Origin: Zoogloea sp.
GTDB lineage: Bacteria; Pseudomonadota; Gammaproteobacteria; Burkholderiales; Rhodocyclaceae
NCBI GenBank assembly: GCA_009026175.1
Contig: WBTZ01000020.1
Location: forward strand, 1-47,071
Direction of reading: 5' to 3'
Length of the DNA stretch: 47,071 nt
This document shows positions 16,829-30,668 of this stretch, in pieces; the stretch's first letter is position 1, and every line of letters begins with the position of its first letter. A model generated the notes under the pieces. It saw nothing but the letters and a program-made list of their open reading frames with translations, ran no database searches and had not been told where the DNA came from. The position numbers and the translations under genes are program-made.

Positions 16829-17308
16829 TCAATGCACCGGGTATGACTCCTGCCCCTCTTCATCCTCAGCGGATTCGTTGAGCAGTTCGTCGAGGATCAG
16901 GCCATTGATGGGCCTGTCCTGCTGCCACAGCACCATCAGGACGATGACCTTGAGGTTTTCCAGCTCGATCTCGGTCTCGCTGAGGGCCAGGGCCCGCTCG
17001 ACGATCATCTCGCGGCATTCCGAATCGAGGATGCCGCTGTTCTCGAGGAAGAGCAGGAAGCCGCGGCATTCGACGCCCAGACGAACCTGCTCGTCGTCGG
17101 CATAGATGCGCAGGGAGCCGGCACGGGAGAACTGGGCCGGCCGCTCACCGTCGGAAAGCTGGCGCAGACCGGAAAGCCACTCGAGGGCTTCGGTGATCTC
17201 TTCTTCCTCGAAGCCGGCGGCCGTCAGCTTGCGGGCCAGTTGCGCGGGTTCAGGGCACGCGTCGGCGTGGACATAATTCTCGAACAGGTACACGAGGATA
17301 TCGAACAT
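16829..17308 (-). CDS. smg: Smg family protein (DUF494)
   Basis: A 159-residue acidic cytoplasmic protein starting MFDILVYLFENY, the signature start of the Smg/DUF494 family, with the typical later segment ALSETEIELENLKVIVLMVL. Function is unsettled; the gene almost always sits next to dprA (smf), as here, with 27 bp between the dprA stop and this ATG. Length is normal for the family. Translation probably depends on coupling within the LysM-dprA-smg unit, since no strong Shine-Dalgarno is visible. Confidence 0.93.
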   Translation of the reverse strand: MFDILVYLFENYVHADACPEPAQLARKLTAAGFEEEEITEALEWLSGLRQLSDGERPAQFSRAGSLRIYADDEQVRLGVECRGFLLFLENSGILDSECREMIVERALALSETEIELENLKVIVLMVLWQQDRPINGLILDELLNESAEDEEGQESYPVH

Positions 17309-17335
17309 GGCGCATGGGCCTGAGGCCGGTCATTT

Positions 17336-18424
17336 TCAGAGACGCTGGAAGCGCCCTCCGGGCAGGCGGGCAACCCGTCCTTCGAGCTCCAGCGTAAGCA
17401 GAATGGCGTAGAGCGCTTCCGGCGTCAAGCTGGTGCGGTGCACAAGCGTATCCATATCCACGGGGTCGTGGCCCGCCGCCTGCAGCACCGCGGCCTCCTC
17501 CTCCCCCACCCCGGGCACAGCCTCATCAAGGGCTGGCGCGGCTTCCGGCACGACCAGCGACAGTTCCTCGAGGATGTCGTCAGCACATTCGACGAGCTTG
17601 GCGCCGTCACGGATCAGGCGGTGGCACCCCCTGGCCACCGGTGAATGAATGGAGCCCGGGATGGCAAAAACCTCGCGGCCACACTCGGCGGCCAGCCGCG
17701 CGGTGATCAGGGAGCCGCTCTTCACCGCCGCCTCGACCACCAGGACCCCTCGGGCCAGGCCTGCGATCAGGCGGTTGCGCCGGGGGAAGTGGTGGGTGAG
17801 GGGCCCGGCTCCGAGGGGAAACTCGCTGACGATGGCACCCTCCGCGGCAATCCGCCGGGCCAGCTCACCATTGCGCGCCGGGTAGATCCGGTCGGCGCCG
17901 GTGCCGATCACCGCGACCGTCCGCCCCTGCCCGGCAAGGCCGCCACGGTGGGCGGCGGCATCGATCCCGAGGGCCAGCCCGCTGACCACCACCAGGCCGG
18001 CGCGGGACAGGACCGATGCGAAGGCCTCCGCATTGCTTTCGCCCTGCGGGGTGGCGCTGCGCGCCCCCACCACTGCAATGCCCGGCCGCTTCAGCAGCGA
18101 CACATCGCCTTTTACATAGAGACAGACGGGAGGATCGGGGATCTCCAGCAAGCTGGCCGGATAAGCAGCGTCCGCCAGGGTCAGCAGGGCGTTGCCGGGC
18201 TCGTCGAGCCACTCCAGGGCCCGGGCCACCGCGGTGGACGCATCATGCTCGAGCAGCAGCCGGGCGGCAGGGTCGCCAATCACATTGGCCAGGGCGCTGT
18301 GAGAGGCCGCATAGACCGCATCCGGCGGTCCGAAGGCGGCCAGCACCTGCCGCTGGGCCGTCGGGCCGAGGCCCGGCGTGAGGGTCAGGCGCAACCAAGC
18401 GCCAAGGGGATGAGACGCCGGCAA
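17336..18424 (-). CDS. dprA: DNA-processing protein DprA (Smf)
   Basis: A 362-residue DprA, which binds incoming single-stranded DNA and loads RecA during natural transformation. After an N-terminal SAM-like region comes the extended Rossmann fold with GIAVVGARSATPQG, VVSGLALGIDAAAHRGGL, TVAVIGTGADRIYPARN and PRRNRLIAGLARGVLVVEA. The C-terminal 60 residues form the winged-helix (DML1-like) domain of longer DprA proteins. The start is a TTG at 18424, 16 bases beyond the stop of the LysM gene; no better ATG precedes the conserved part. The start is therefore likely but not certain, and translation may be coupled to the upstream gene. Confidence 0.95.
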   Translation of the reverse strand: MPASHPLGAWLRLTLTPGLGPTAQRQVLAAFGPPDAVYAASHSALANVIGDPAARLLLEHDASTAVARALEWLDEPGNALLTLADAAYPASLLEIPDPPVCLYVKGDVSLLKRPGIAVVGARSATPQGESNAEAFASVLSRAGLVVVSGLALGIDAAAHRGGLAGQGRTVAVIGTGADRIYPARNGELARRIAAEGAIVSEFPLGAGPLTHHFPRRNRLIAGLARGVLVVEAAVKSGSLITARLAAECGREVFAIPGSIHSPVARGCHRLIRDGAKLVECADDILEELSLVVPEAAPALDEAVPGVGEEEAAVLQAAGHDPVDMDTLVHRTSLTPEALYAILLTLELEGRVARLPGGRFQRL

Positions 18425-18440
18425 GGGCGCAGGCCGCTGA

Positions 18441-19538
18441 TCAGGGGCGGCGAACGCTGTCCGCCACGGCAGCGGGTCCGTTGCTCTCCATCACGAGGGC
18501 GTAGGCCACCCGCTCGAAGACCCGGAACACGAACACCAGCCCATAGCGCTGCTCGGGCAGCACATAGCGCTGCGCCGGGCCGACGTTGTCCTCCCGGTAC
18601 TCGGACTGACCGCGGTTGCGATGCAGGGCCAGCACATGGCCGACCTCGATGTCGTCGCGCTTGCCGACACTCAGGGCCAGCACGTTGTAGCGCCCGGCCC
18701 CCTCGACACCGTTGTAGATGGACACCACCCGGCCGGAAACCTCGGTCTCCGGGGCGTGGGGCACATAGCTCGGCAGCTCGGGACGGCCCGCCGGCAGCAG
18801 GCGATCTCCCTTGCCGATCTCCTGCTTGAAGGAGGTGACCACCAGGCTGGCCGGCACCGGCGAGCCCGCCGGGATGGACGGCTGGCTGGCCTCGGGGGTG
18901 ACCACACCGGCTTCGGAAGCCACCCGGGCCTGCCCGAGGTAGGCCGCCTCATAACCGAGGATCTCACCGGTGACGGGGTCCTTCAGCGGCTTGGACTTGC
19001 GATAGACGCTCCACTGGCTGACGCCCGGCGTGATGCGGGTCGCGAAGATCGTGTCCCCGGGGCCGGTGAACACGCGGCCCTCCTGGGTGGCCACGACGAT
19101 CCCGGCTGATTCGTCGTCGGCATCGGCGACGACCAGCGGCTGCACCAGGAACGGCGCGATGGCCCGCAGCGGAATGCTCTGGATCGCGGTGAGGGCCGCC
19201 TCGGAATAGACCTGCGGGAAGCGCTTCTCGTACAGCGGCTTGCCACCGCCGACCGGCCGGCCGAGCTTGAGGGACGGCCCGTTGCGGTCAAGCACGACGA
19301 CCTGGCCCGGATAGATCAGGTGCGGATTGCGGATCTCCTCGCGGTTCAGGCGCCACACTTCCGGCCAGCGCCAGGGCTCGCGCAGGAACTTGCCCGAGAT
19401 CCCCCACAGGGTGTCGCCGGGTACCACGACGTGGCTGTCGGGCGCATCGTCGGCAAGGCGGATCGGACCGGCCGCCCCCGCGCCCGCGGGAAGCAGGGCG
19501 GCGACGCCGATGAAGAGGGCGGATATAATGCGGATCAT
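18441..19538 (-). CDS. Exported LysM-domain protein
   Basis: A 365-residue protein with a signal peptide (MIRIISALFIGVAALLPAGAGA) and one LysM domain at about 36-85 (HVVVPGDTLWGISGKFL ... NPHLIYPGQVVVL), which binds peptidoglycan. The remaining 280 residues are a conserved region found in LysM proteins next to dprA in betaproteobacteria; its role is unknown. The ATG at 19538 was chosen because it begins the signal peptide; the frame continues upstream without homology. It is divergent from def and probably heads a LysM-dprA-smg transcript. Confidence 0.9.
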   Translation of the reverse strand: MIRIISALFIGVAALLPAGAGAAGPIRLADDAPDSHVVVPGDTLWGISGKFLREPWRWPEVWRLNREEIRNPHLIYPGQVVVLDRNGPSLKLGRPVGGGKPLYEKRFPQVYSEAALTAIQSIPLRAIAPFLVQPLVVADADDESAGIVVATQEGRVFTGPGDTIFATRITPGVSQWSVYRKSKPLKDPVTGEILGYEAAYLGQARVASEAGVVTPEASQPSIPAGSPVPASLVVTSFKQEIGKGDRLLPAGRPELPSYVPHAPETEVSGRVVSIYNGVEGAGRYNVLALSVGKRDDIEVGHVLALHRNRGQSEYREDNVGPAQRYVLPEQRYGLVFVFRVFERVAYALVMESNGPAAVADSVRRP

Positions 19539-19692
19539 TGGAATTGCGCTCGCTTTCGGCGGTCCAAATGGCGCTTGGCAGCATGGCCCCCGGGGCCCTG
19601 CGCGTTGCGAAGTCGATGTCCCCCGTTCAAGACGCAGGCATCGCAGATTTTGCTCAAAATTCTGCACGTAAAGTCTTCATCCGGCAATCTTT

Positions 19693-20196
19693 ATGGCTCT
19701 TCTACCCATTCTCCGCTACCCCGATCCACGCCTGCACACCCGCGCCACGCCGGTCCGTGAAGTGGACGACGAAATCCGCCGGCTGATCGCCGACATGGCC
19801 GAAACCATGTACGAGGCGCCCGGCATCGGCCTGGCGGCCACCCAGGTCAATGTTCACAAGCGGGTGGTGGTCATCGACGTGTCCGAGGACAAGTCGGCGC
19901 TGCTCGCCCTGATCAACCCCGAGATCATCGCCCGCTCCGGCGAGCAGGTCTGCGAGGAGGGCTGCCTGTCGGTGCCCGGCATTTACGACAAGGTGACCCG
20001 CTCCGAGACGGTCCGGGTACGCGCCCTCAATGCCCAGGGCGAGACTTTCGAGCTCGACGCCGAAGGCCTCCTCGCCGTGTGCGTGCAGCACGAACTCGAC
20101 CACCTGGACGGCAAGGTCTTCGTGGAATACCTCTCCCAGCTCAAGCAAACCCGCATCAAGGGCAAGCTGGCCAAGAAATCCCGGATCACCGCCTGA
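19693..20196 (+). CDS. def: Peptide deformylase
   Basis: A 167-residue metalloenzyme that removes the N-terminal formyl group from nascent proteins. All three motifs are intact: [17 protein letters not shown] (metal-ligand Cys) and QHELDHLDG (two metal-ligand His and the catalytic Glu). Length is standard. No strong Shine-Dalgarno precedes the ATG. The stop overlaps the ATG of fmt by one base (TGATG), the classic def-fmt pair. Confidence 0.98.
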   Translation: MALLPILRYPDPRLHTRATPVREVDDEIRRLIADMAETMYEAPGIGLAATQVNVHKRVVVIDVSEDKSALLALINPEIIARSGEQVCEEGCLSVPGIYDKVTRSETVRVRALNAQGETFELDAEGLLAVCVQHELDHLDGKVFVEYLSQLKQTRIKGKLAKKSRITA

Positions 20197-21116
20197 TGAA
20201 AGTCGCCTTCGCCGGAACTCCCGAGTTCGCCGCCACCGCCCTCGAAGCCATCCTCGCAGCGGGATTCGAGGTGCCCCTGGTCCTCACCCAGCCCGACCGC
20301 CCGGCCGGCCGCGGCATGCAGCTGCAGCCCAGCCCGGTCAAGCAGGTGGCGCTGGCCGCCGGGATCCCGGTGCACCAGCCGGAAAAGCTGCGCACCGCCG
20401 AGCAGCAGGCTCCGCTGGCCGAGGCCGGCGTGGACGTGCTGGTGGTGGCCGCCTACGGCATCATCCTGCCCCAGGCCGTCCTCGACCTGCCCCGCTTCGG
20501 CTGCCTCAACATCCACGCCTCGCTGCTGCCCCGCTGGCGCGGAGCTGCCCCCATCCACCGGGCCATCCAGGCTGGCGATGCAGAAACCGGCATCACCATC
20601 ATGCAGATGGATGCGGGCCTCGACACCGGGCCGATGCTGCTGCGCCGGCCCGAAACCATCGCCGCCGACGACACCACCGGCAGCCTGCACGACCGCCTGG
20701 CCTGGCTGGGCGCCGAGATGATCGTCGAGGCCCTGCGTCTGCTGCCGGACGGCCTCACCGCCAAGCCGCAGCCCGAGCAGGGTGTCACCTACGCCGCCAA
20801 GATCGGCAAGGCGGAAGCCGCGGTGGACTGGACCCGTCCGGCCGTCGAGATCGAGCGCATGGTCCGCGCCTTCAACCCCTTCCCCGGGGTGGTGGCGACC
20901 CATGGCGAGACGCCGGTCAAGCTGTGGCGGGCCCGCGCCATCGACGCCTCCGGCACGCCAGGCGAAGTGCTGCTGGCCGAGGGTGCCGGCGTCATCGTCG
21001 CCTGCGGCGAAGGCTCGCTGTGCATCACCGAGCTGCAGAAGCCCGGGGCCAAGCGCCTCCCCGCCGCCGACTTCCTGCGCGGCATGCCGATCGCCACGGG
21101 CAGCCGCTTCGGCTGA
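20196..21116 (+). CDS. fmt: Methionyl-tRNA formyltransferase
   Basis: A 306-residue enzyme that formylates initiator Met-tRNA with 10-formyl-tetrahydrofolate. It starts [19 protein letters not shown] and carries the folate/catalytic segments [35 protein letters not shown] (with catalytic Asn and His), and [13 protein letters not shown] (catalytic Asp). A C-terminal OB-like domain follows. The ATG at 20196 overlaps the def stop, so translation is coupled. Confidence 0.98.
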   Translation: MKVAFAGTPEFAATALEAILAAGFEVPLVLTQPDRPAGRGMQLQPSPVKQVALAAGIPVHQPEKLRTAEQQAPLAEAGVDVLVVAAYGIILPQAVLDLPRFGCLNIHASLLPRWRGAAPIHRAIQAGDAETGITIMQMDAGLDTGPMLLRRPETIAADDTTGSLHDRLAWLGAEMIVEALRLLPDGLTAKPQPEQGVTYAAKIGKAEAAVDWTRPAVEIERMVRAFNPFPGVVATHGETPVKLWRARAIDASGTPGEVLLAEGAGVIVACGEGSLCITELQKPGAKRLPAADFLRGMPIATGSRFG

Positions 21117-21205
21117 GGCCGGGCCTCCAGTCCATTGAATCTTTTGGAAATCGCCCCATCTAATCCTTCGCTTTCCGCTTAACTTCGAAAGGACGGATAA
21201 ACGCA

Positions 21206-22054
21206 ATGCTCGGCAACTGGCTCAAGACCTCTATCCTCATGGCCGGAATCATCGCCCTCTTCGGGGCGATCGGCGCCATGATCGGTGGCAAGTCGGGGAT
21301 GCTCCTCGCCCTGGTCTTCGGCGGGGCGATGAACATCTTCTCCTACTGGTTCTCGGACAAGATGGTGCTGCGCATGTACAACGCGCAGGAGGTGGACGAG
21401 ACCAGCTCGCCCTACCTCTACAACATGGTCCGCGAACTGGCCGGCCGCGCCCAGCTCCCGATGCCCAAGGTCTACATCATCCACGAGGACCAGCCCAACG
21501 CCTTCGCCACCGGCCGCAACCCGGACAACGCAGCCGTGGCCGCCACCACGGGCATCCTGCAGATGCTCAGCGCACGCGAACTGCGCGGCGTGATGGCCCA
21601 CGAGCTGGCCCACGTGAAGCACCGGGACATCCTGATCTCGACCATCTCGGCGACCATGGCCGGTGCCATCTCGGCCCTCGCCAACTTCGCCATGTTCTTC
21701 GGCGGACGCGACTCCGAGGGGCGCCACACCAACATCGTGGCCTCCATCGCGGTGAGCCTGCTGGCGCCCCTGGCGGCCAGCGTGATCCAGATGGCGATCT
21801 CCCGGGCCCGCGAGTTCGAGGCCGACCGTGGTGGTGCCGAGATTGCCGGTGACCCGCATGCCCTGGCCGACGCGCTGATGAAGATCGACGCCTATGCCCG
21901 CGGCATCCCCATGGCCACCGCCGAGGCCCACCCCGAAACCGGGCAGATGATGATCATGAACCCCCTGTCCGGTGGTGGCCTGCGCGGCCTGTTCAGCACC
22001 CACCCGGCCACCGAGGAACGGGTCGCCCGCCTGCGCGCCATGGCGCGACGCTGA
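21206..22054 (+). CDS. htpX: Zinc metalloprotease HtpX
   Basis: A 282-residue inner-membrane protease of family M48 involved in membrane-protein quality control. Two N-terminal hydrophobic segments (about 8-27 and 30-48) precede the catalytic domain with the zinc motif HELAH in [15 protein letters not shown] and the third ligand Glu in [17 protein letters not shown] hydrophobic hairpin lies between them. The C-terminus [18 protein letters not shown] is typical. It lies 89 bp after fmt in the same direction and ends at a strong terminator. Confidence 0.97.
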   Translation: MLGNWLKTSILMAGIIALFGAIGAMIGGKSGMLLALVFGGAMNIFSYWFSDKMVLRMYNAQEVDETSSPYLYNMVRELAGRAQLPMPKVYIIHEDQPNAFATGRNPDNAAVAATTGILQMLSARELRGVMAHELAHVKHRDILISTISATMAGAISALANFAMFFGGRDSEGRHTNIVASIAVSLLAPLAASVIQMAISRAREFEADRGGAEIAGDPHALADALMKIDAYARGIPMATAEAHPETGQMMIMNPLSGGGLRGLFSTHPATEERVARLRAMARR

Positions 22055-22070
22055 TACAGCCCCCACCACC

Positions 22071-22106
22071 AAGCAGGAAACCCGGCCGAGGCCGGGTTTC
22101 CTGCTT
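22071..22106. terminator. Bidirectional intrinsic terminator
   Basis: A perfect 16-bp stem, AAGCAGGAAACCCGGC (22071-22086) with its complement (22091-22106), encloses the loop CGAG. It lies between the convergent htpX and the end of the long chemosensory/kinase operon; the minus-strand stop codon (22107-22109) directly abuts the stem. Confidence 0.9.
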
Positions 22107-23545
22107 TCAGGAGGGCAGGCGGAGCGGCAGGCTCACCCGGAAGCGGCTGCCCTTGCCGGGGCTGCTGGTCACCTCGATCTGCCCACCATGCTGGTGCACG
22201 ATGCGGTAGGTGGTGGACAGGCCCAGGCCGCGCCCCTGCCCCACCGGACGCGTGGTGAAGAAAGGCTCGAAGATCCGCGCCCGGGTCGCCTCATCCATGC
22301 CGCAGCCGGTGTCCTCCACGTCCACGACCAGGTTCTCGCCCACCGGCCGGGCACGCAGCGTGATCTTCCCCGGCCCGCCTCCCAGCGCCCGGCAGGCATT
22401 GTCGAGCAGGGCCTTGAAGCCTTCGCAGAGCAGGGTCGGATTGACCGCCATGGCCGGCAGCTCGCCATAGCTGCGCACCACCTCCTGGCCCGGCCGGCGG
22501 CCGGCCGCGGTCGCCCGCAAGGCTTCGTCGAGCAGCGCGCTGACGGACTGGGGGCTGACCTCCGTCGGCCCCGGGCTGGCAAAGTCCTGCAGGGCGTGGA
22601 TGATCTCCGCCACCCTGCCAAGCCCCTTGCCCGACTCCAACACCAGGCTGGGCAGATCCTCCCGGATGAAATCCAGATCGGTACCATCGCGCGCCGCCAC
22701 CCAGGCATCCTGCCGGCCCGAACCTGCCACCAGCCGGTCTGCCGTATCGACCAGGGCGAGCAACCGGTCGGCGTATTCCCGCAAGGTGCCCAGGTTGGAG
22801 GCCACGTAGCCCAGGGGATTGTTGATCTCGTGGGCGACGCCCGCCGCCAGCTGCCCCACTGCGGCGAGCTTGTCGGCCTCCAGGAGGCGGTCGCGGGTGT
22901 CCTGCAGGGTGTCGAGAGTCCGCTGCAGGGTCTGGTTGGCCGCCGTCAGCTCCGCCGTCCGTTCGCTCACCCGCTCTTCCAGGCAGGCATTGATGCGCGC
23001 CAGTTCATTGTTGCGTTCGGCCACCAGTCCGAGCAGGTTGCGCACAGCCGCCACCAGGGCCGTATTGCCCGGGTCACTGCTGTGCCGGGACTCCGCATCG
23101 TAGGCTTCGGCCGGCCCCGCGCCGGCGGCCACGGCACGCATCTGGCGCGCCATGCTCTGGTCGGTATCGAGAATATGGAAGGTGAGCCAGCTGGTCACAA
23201 AACGGTAGAGCACCGGCACCACCCGCCCCACATCGGACGCCCCCCGCATTTCACCGACCTGGGTCACGAAATCCGCGTGGGCCTTGCGATGGCTCTGGAT
23301 ATGGCGCGGGTCGATCCCGGCCTCCTCCATCAGGGCTTCTTCGGTCGCAAAATGATGAAGCGCGTAGCGCGCCAGGCCGTCCAGCACCTTGGCCAGCTCC
23401 GCCGGCTGGATCTCGATGCCGCTGGCGGCACGCTGGGCCAGCACATTGACCAGGTCCACCAGCTTGTGGTGCTGGGCGTCCACTTCGCCAAAGCCGGTTT
23501 CAAAATAGCTCGCCCAGCAAAAGGGCGCGACGGAAGAGCGGATAC

Positions 23546-23549
<4 letters not shown>
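22107..23549 (-). CDS. Hemerythrin-domain sensor histidine kinase
   Basis: A 480-residue soluble kinase. Residues 10-135 are a bacteriohemerythrin domain with the expected di-iron ligands: His27 or His28, HxxxE (His66/Glu70), His87 and His91 in HIQSHRKAH, and HxxxxD (His125/Asp130). Such domains bind O2 or sense redox state or NO. A coiled coil (about 165-235) leads to an NtrB-type kinase core with H-box [12 protein letters not shown]-box [12 protein letters not shown]1 [10 protein letters not shown]-box FEPFFTT and G2 [10 protein letters not shown]. It has no receiver or membrane segment. The ATG at 23549 overlaps the stop of the hybrid kinase upstream by 4 bases (ATGA), so the two are translationally coupled and probably act together. 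No response regulator with a DNA-binding output lies next to it. Confidence 0.9.
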
Positions 23550-27490
<3,941 letters not shown>

Positions 27491-27622
27491 GCGGTGGATC
27501 TCCGGGGTAAACGTCGTCAGGGCATTCGGGCCTCAAGCCCGCCGGGAAAGGCGGCGGCACGGCAAGAGCATGATCATAACGGCAGGATCGGCTGCCGGTT
27601 GAGGGAAGTCACCCGCATCCCT

Positions 27623-28708
27623 CTATCCTCCCCGCCCGCCGCCACTGCGGGCCCAGGCGAGCACGGCACCGGCGATCTCATGCAGCGGCAGCACGCTCTG
27701 CGCGGCCCCGCGCTGGATGGCCTCCTTGGGCATGCCGAAGACCACGCAGGTCTCTTCCGACTCGGCCAGCGTGGCCGCCCCGGCATCGAACATCTCGCGC
27801 AGTCCGAGGGCGCCGTCGTCCCCCATGCCGGTCATGATGATGCCCAGCGCATCGCCGCCCGCGGCCCGCGCGACGGAACGGAAGAGCACATCCACCGACG
27901 GCTTGTGGCGATTGATCAAGGGCCCGTCCACCACCCCCACGTGGTAACCGCCGGCATCCCGCATCAACTGGAGGTGACGCCCCCCCGGCGCGATCAGGAC
28001 CTGCCCCTCCTCGACCCGGTCGCCATGACGGGCCTCCCGCACCCGGAGGCGGCACAGACCGTCCAGGCGCCGGGCGAACATCTCGGTGAAGCCGGACGGC
28101 ATGTGCTGCACCACCACGATGCCCGGCACCGCCTCGGGGAGCGCAGTCAGCACGGCCTCGAGCGCCTGGGTTCCCCCCGTGGAGGTACCGATCGCCACCA
28201 CCTGGGTGCCGTCGCTCCCCCCCTTCAGGCGCGGCGGGCGGGGCATGTCGTCGAGGGTCAGCTTGGGACGCGGCAGCGGCGCCTGCAAGCCCGGGCGCAG
28301 ACGCGCGGAGGCCGCGGCACGCACCGCCGCCACCAGGCTTTCGCTTTCGTCCTGCATGAACTGCTTGAGCCCCACCTTGGGCTTGGTCACCAGGCTGACC
28401 GCACCGGCAGCGAGCGCCTCGAAGCTGGCCTTGGCCCCCCGCGCGACGTGGGACGAGCAGATCACCACCGGGGTCGGCCTTTCGGCCATCAGCTTGCGCA
28501 GGAAGGTCAGCCCGTCCATGCGCGGCATCTCGATGTCGAGCACGATCACGTCCGGCCACTCCCTGCGCATCTTCTCGATGGCAAAGAGGGGGTCGGCCGC
28601 AGTGGCCAGCACCTTCATGTCGGGCTGCGCCGCGATGGCCTCGCTGGCCACCTGGCGCACGATCGCCGAATCATCGACGATCATCACCCGGATCATCCTG
28701 CCGCCCAT
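27623..28708 (-). CDS. cheB: Chemotaxis protein-glutamate methylesterase/glutaminase CheB
   Basis: A 361-residue CheB that removes methyl groups from chemoreceptors when phosphorylated by CheA. The N-terminal receiver ([11 protein letters not shown], phospho-site in [14 protein letters not shown] near 115) is joined to the catalytic domain with Ser in [12 protein letters not shown], His in [10 protein letters not shown] and Asp in [11 protein letters not shown]. The start at 28708 (MGGRMIRV) overlaps the cheD stop (TGATG) and has AGGGA six bases upstream; MIRV at 28696 is the alternative. It is the last canonical che gene of the operon. Confidence 0.95.
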   Translation of the reverse strand: MGGRMIRVMIVDDSAIVRQVASEAIAAQPDMKVLATAADPLFAIEKMRREWPDVIVLDIEMPRMDGLTFLRKLMAERPTPVVICSSHVARGAKASFEALAAGAVSLVTKPKVGLKQFMQDESESLVAAVRAAASARLRPGLQAPLPRPKLTLDDMPRPPRLKGGSDGTQVVAIGTSTGGTQALEAVLTALPEAVPGIVVVQHMPSGFTEMFARRLDGLCRLRVREARHGDRVEEGQVLIAPGGRHLQLMRDAGGYHVGVVDGPLINRHKPSVDVLFRSVARAAGGDALGIIMTGMGDDGALGLREMFDAGAATLAESEETCVVFGMPKEAIQRGAAQSVLPLHEIAGAVLAWARSGGGRGG

Positions 28709-29208
28709 CAGCCGTCCCTGCCCAGGGGCCGGTGGGCCAGCCAGACATGGCCCGTCCACAACTCGAAGATCAGCTTGCGGTGGCCGTGCCCGCCGCAATG
28801 GGTGACCGTCGGCCGGTAACCGTGATGGGCCAGCAAGGCATGCGCGCTGTCCACATTGCGGGCGGCAATGTCCATGACCGGCGGCGGCGCGTCGCTCCGG
28901 CTCAGCATGTTGCCGCCACCGAAGACCTTGACCTCGTACTCGCGCGGCGTGCTCCCGGCCCGGGCCACCTCCCGGTCGAAGAGCGCCAGGGCCTCGTCGG
29001 CATAGCGGCCGTCGAGGGGGTCCGACGGACGGCGGGCCCGGGACGGCAGCATGTAGTGGCACATGCCGCCGATGAGCCGGCGCGGATGCCAGAGGGTGAT
29101 GGATACGCAGGACCCGAGCAGGGTGGCGACGCGTGTCCGGCCGCCGCCGAAGTGGAAGCCGCCGGGCTGCAGGAAGACCTCTCGGATATCGTCGCCGGTC
29201 TCGATCAT
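28708..29208 (-). CDS. cheD: Chemoreceptor glutamine deamidase CheD (copy next to cheB)
   Basis: A 166-residue CheD. The catalytic Thr/Cys/His set is visible: Thr and Cys in [10 protein letters not shown] and His in GGMCHYMLP, plus the conserved [10 protein letters not shown] and ARNV segments. CheD deamidates receptor glutamines so that they can be methylated. The ATG at 29208 overlaps the cheR stop by 4 bases, and the stop overlaps the cheB start by 1 base, so cheR-cheD-cheB are tightly coupled. A second, divergent cheD lies on the other side of cheR. Confidence 0.94.
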   Translation of the reverse strand: MIETGDDIREVFLQPGGFHFGGGRTRVATLLGSCVSITLWHPRRLIGGMCHYMLPSRARRPSDPLDGRYADEALALFDREVARAGSTPREYEVKVFGGGNMLSRSDAPPPVMDIAARNVDSAHALLAHHGYRPTVTHCGGHGHRKLIFELWTGHVWLAHRPLGRDG

Positions 29209-30047
29209 CCGGCCAGCGGCTTGCGATAGATGGTCGCCCGCACCGCCTCGAGGCCCTGCTGGATACCGTTGAGGGTTTCGGAATGGCCGATGATCAGGTG
29301 GCCGCCCCGCTTGAGCCGGGGCAGGAGATTGGCCACCACCTTGCGCTTGGTTTCCATGTCGAAATAGATCATCACGTTACGCAGGAATATCACGTCGAAC
29401 TCGCCGATGTCGGCCTCGACCGGCAGGGTCAGGTTGATCTGCACGAAGCGGACCCTGCGCCGCAGCTCCGGCGCGATCAGGAAGGTGCCGCTCTGGGCGC
29501 GCACACCCTTGAGACAATACTTGACCAGGTAGTCCGGTGGAATCCCATCGTTGCGCTCCATCGGGTAATGCGCCGCCTCGGCCTTGGCCAGCACCTGGGT
29601 GCTGATGTCGGAGCCGACGATCTCCCAGGGCGAAGAGGACAGGGTGTCGGCCAGCAGCATGGCCAGGGTGTAGGCCTCCTCCCCCGTCGAGCTGGCTGCG
29701 CTCCATACCCGGAAGGGCGCCGGGCTGCGCCGGGGCCGGATGATCTCGTCCCGCAGGAACTCGAAATGGCGGGGCTCGCGGAAGAAATAAGTCTCGTTGG
29801 TGGTGAGCAGGTCCACCATGACCTGCAGTTCGTCGGGGTGCTGCCCGCCGGCCAGCATCCGGTAATACTGGGAGAAGGTCGTGAAATCGTAGTGGCGCAG
29901 CCGCTTGGAGAGCCGCCCCACGAGCAGCACCTTCTTGGAATCCGACAGGCTGATGCCGGCGATCCGGTAGATCAGGCGCTGGAAGAGGCTGAACTCCTCG
30001 TCGGTGATGGCGGCACCCGTCGGGCGCCCGGCGACGGGTGCAGGCAT
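29205..30047 (-). CDS. cheR: Chemotaxis protein methyltransferase CheR
   Basis: A 280-residue SAM-dependent methyltransferase that methylates receptor glutamates. The N-terminal helical domain (about 15-85) is followed by the catalytic domain with [21 protein letters not shown]-binding [17 protein letters not shown], and [11 protein letters not shown]. The C-terminus [12 protein letters not shown] is typical. Its ATG lies 7 bases after the stop of the upstream cheD. The poly-HAMP receptor of this operon ends in an aromatic pentapeptide that could dock this CheR. Confidence 0.96.
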   Translation of the reverse strand: MPAPVAGRPTGAAITDEEFSLFQRLIYRIAGISLSDSKKVLLVGRLSKRLRHYDFTTFSQYYRMLAGGQHPDELQVMVDLLTTNETYFFREPRHFEFLRDEIIRPRRSPAPFRVWSAASSTGEEAYTLAMLLADTLSSSPWEIVGSDISTQVLAKAEAAHYPMERNDGIPPDYLVKYCLKGVRAQSGTFLIAPELRRRVRFVQINLTLPVEADIGEFDVIFLRNVMIYFDMETKRKVVANLLPRLKRGGHLIIGHSETLNGIQQGLEAVRATIYRKPLAG

Positions 30048-30054
30048 GGCAGTC

Positions 30055-30645
30055 TCAGAACAGTTCCACGTTGTCGTCCGGTGCCTTCGGGGTCACCAAC
30101 GTGGCAGCATAGGCCCGCTCCTCGCGAGCGATCACCTCCGCCGTGGCGTGCGACGTCACGATGCGCTTGCACCATGCGTCACCGACGGAGGGCAGGAACA
30201 GCACTTTGCGCGACCACGGACCGAGGAAGTCCGAGGCGACCACGGGGATCCCCTCGCGCTTCAGCCACTCGCGGGCAAAGCTGGCATTGCGCTGGCCGAT
30301 GGCCAGGGACTGGCCTGAGGTCTCGATGATGGTGCCGCCCCCGAACGCCTTGGCCTGGAGCCGCGGCTTGCGCGCCCCCTGGGCGAGCAGGGCGTTGAGC
30401 AGGGCCTCCATGGCGTAGTCGCCGGCGAGCAGTGAATCCACCTCGCTGTGGGCACTGCGCTGCAGGTTGGGCAGCATGAAGTGGTTCAACCCCCCGATAC
30501 GGGCCTGGGGATCGAACAGGCACACCGCCACGCAGGAGCCCAGCAGCGTGGACAGGGGTCTCTCCCGCTCCACCGCCCAGGCGCCGGGCGGCACGTTGCG
30601 GGACAGGCGCTCGATCTCACGGGCCGGCAGACTTGCATAGTCCAT
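30055..30645 (-). CDS. cheD: Second CheD-type deamidase, with VELF C-terminus
   Basis: A 196-residue CheD paralogue, longer than the copy at 28708-29208. The catalytic set is kept: Thr and Cys in STLLGSCVAV, His in GGLNHFMLP, and AKAFGGGTII and GQRNASFA. The extra length is a C-terminal extension ending in DDNVELF. The ATG at 30645 (MDYASLPARE) is preferred; a TTG at 30672 that overlaps the cheW stop is possible. Twin cheD genes around one cheR suggest division of labour between the two receptors of the operon, but this is inferred. Confidence 0.88.
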   Translation of the reverse strand: MDYASLPAREIERLSRNVPPGAWAVERERPLSTLLGSCVAVCLFDPQARIGGLNHFMLPNLQRSAHSEVDSLLAGDYAMEALLNALLAQGARKPRLQAKAFGGGTIIETSGQSLAIGQRNASFAREWLKREGIPVVASDFLGPWSRKVLFLPSVGDAWCKRIVTSHATAEVIAREERAYAATLVTPKAPDDNVELF

Positions 30646-30668
30646 GGCAGTTTCCGCCGGCAGCGTCC

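Noticed and set aside
27623-29062. CheB extended upstream to about 479 residues
   Set aside because: The extra N-terminus is the cheD gene read in another frame; the receiver domain begins at MIRVMIVDD.
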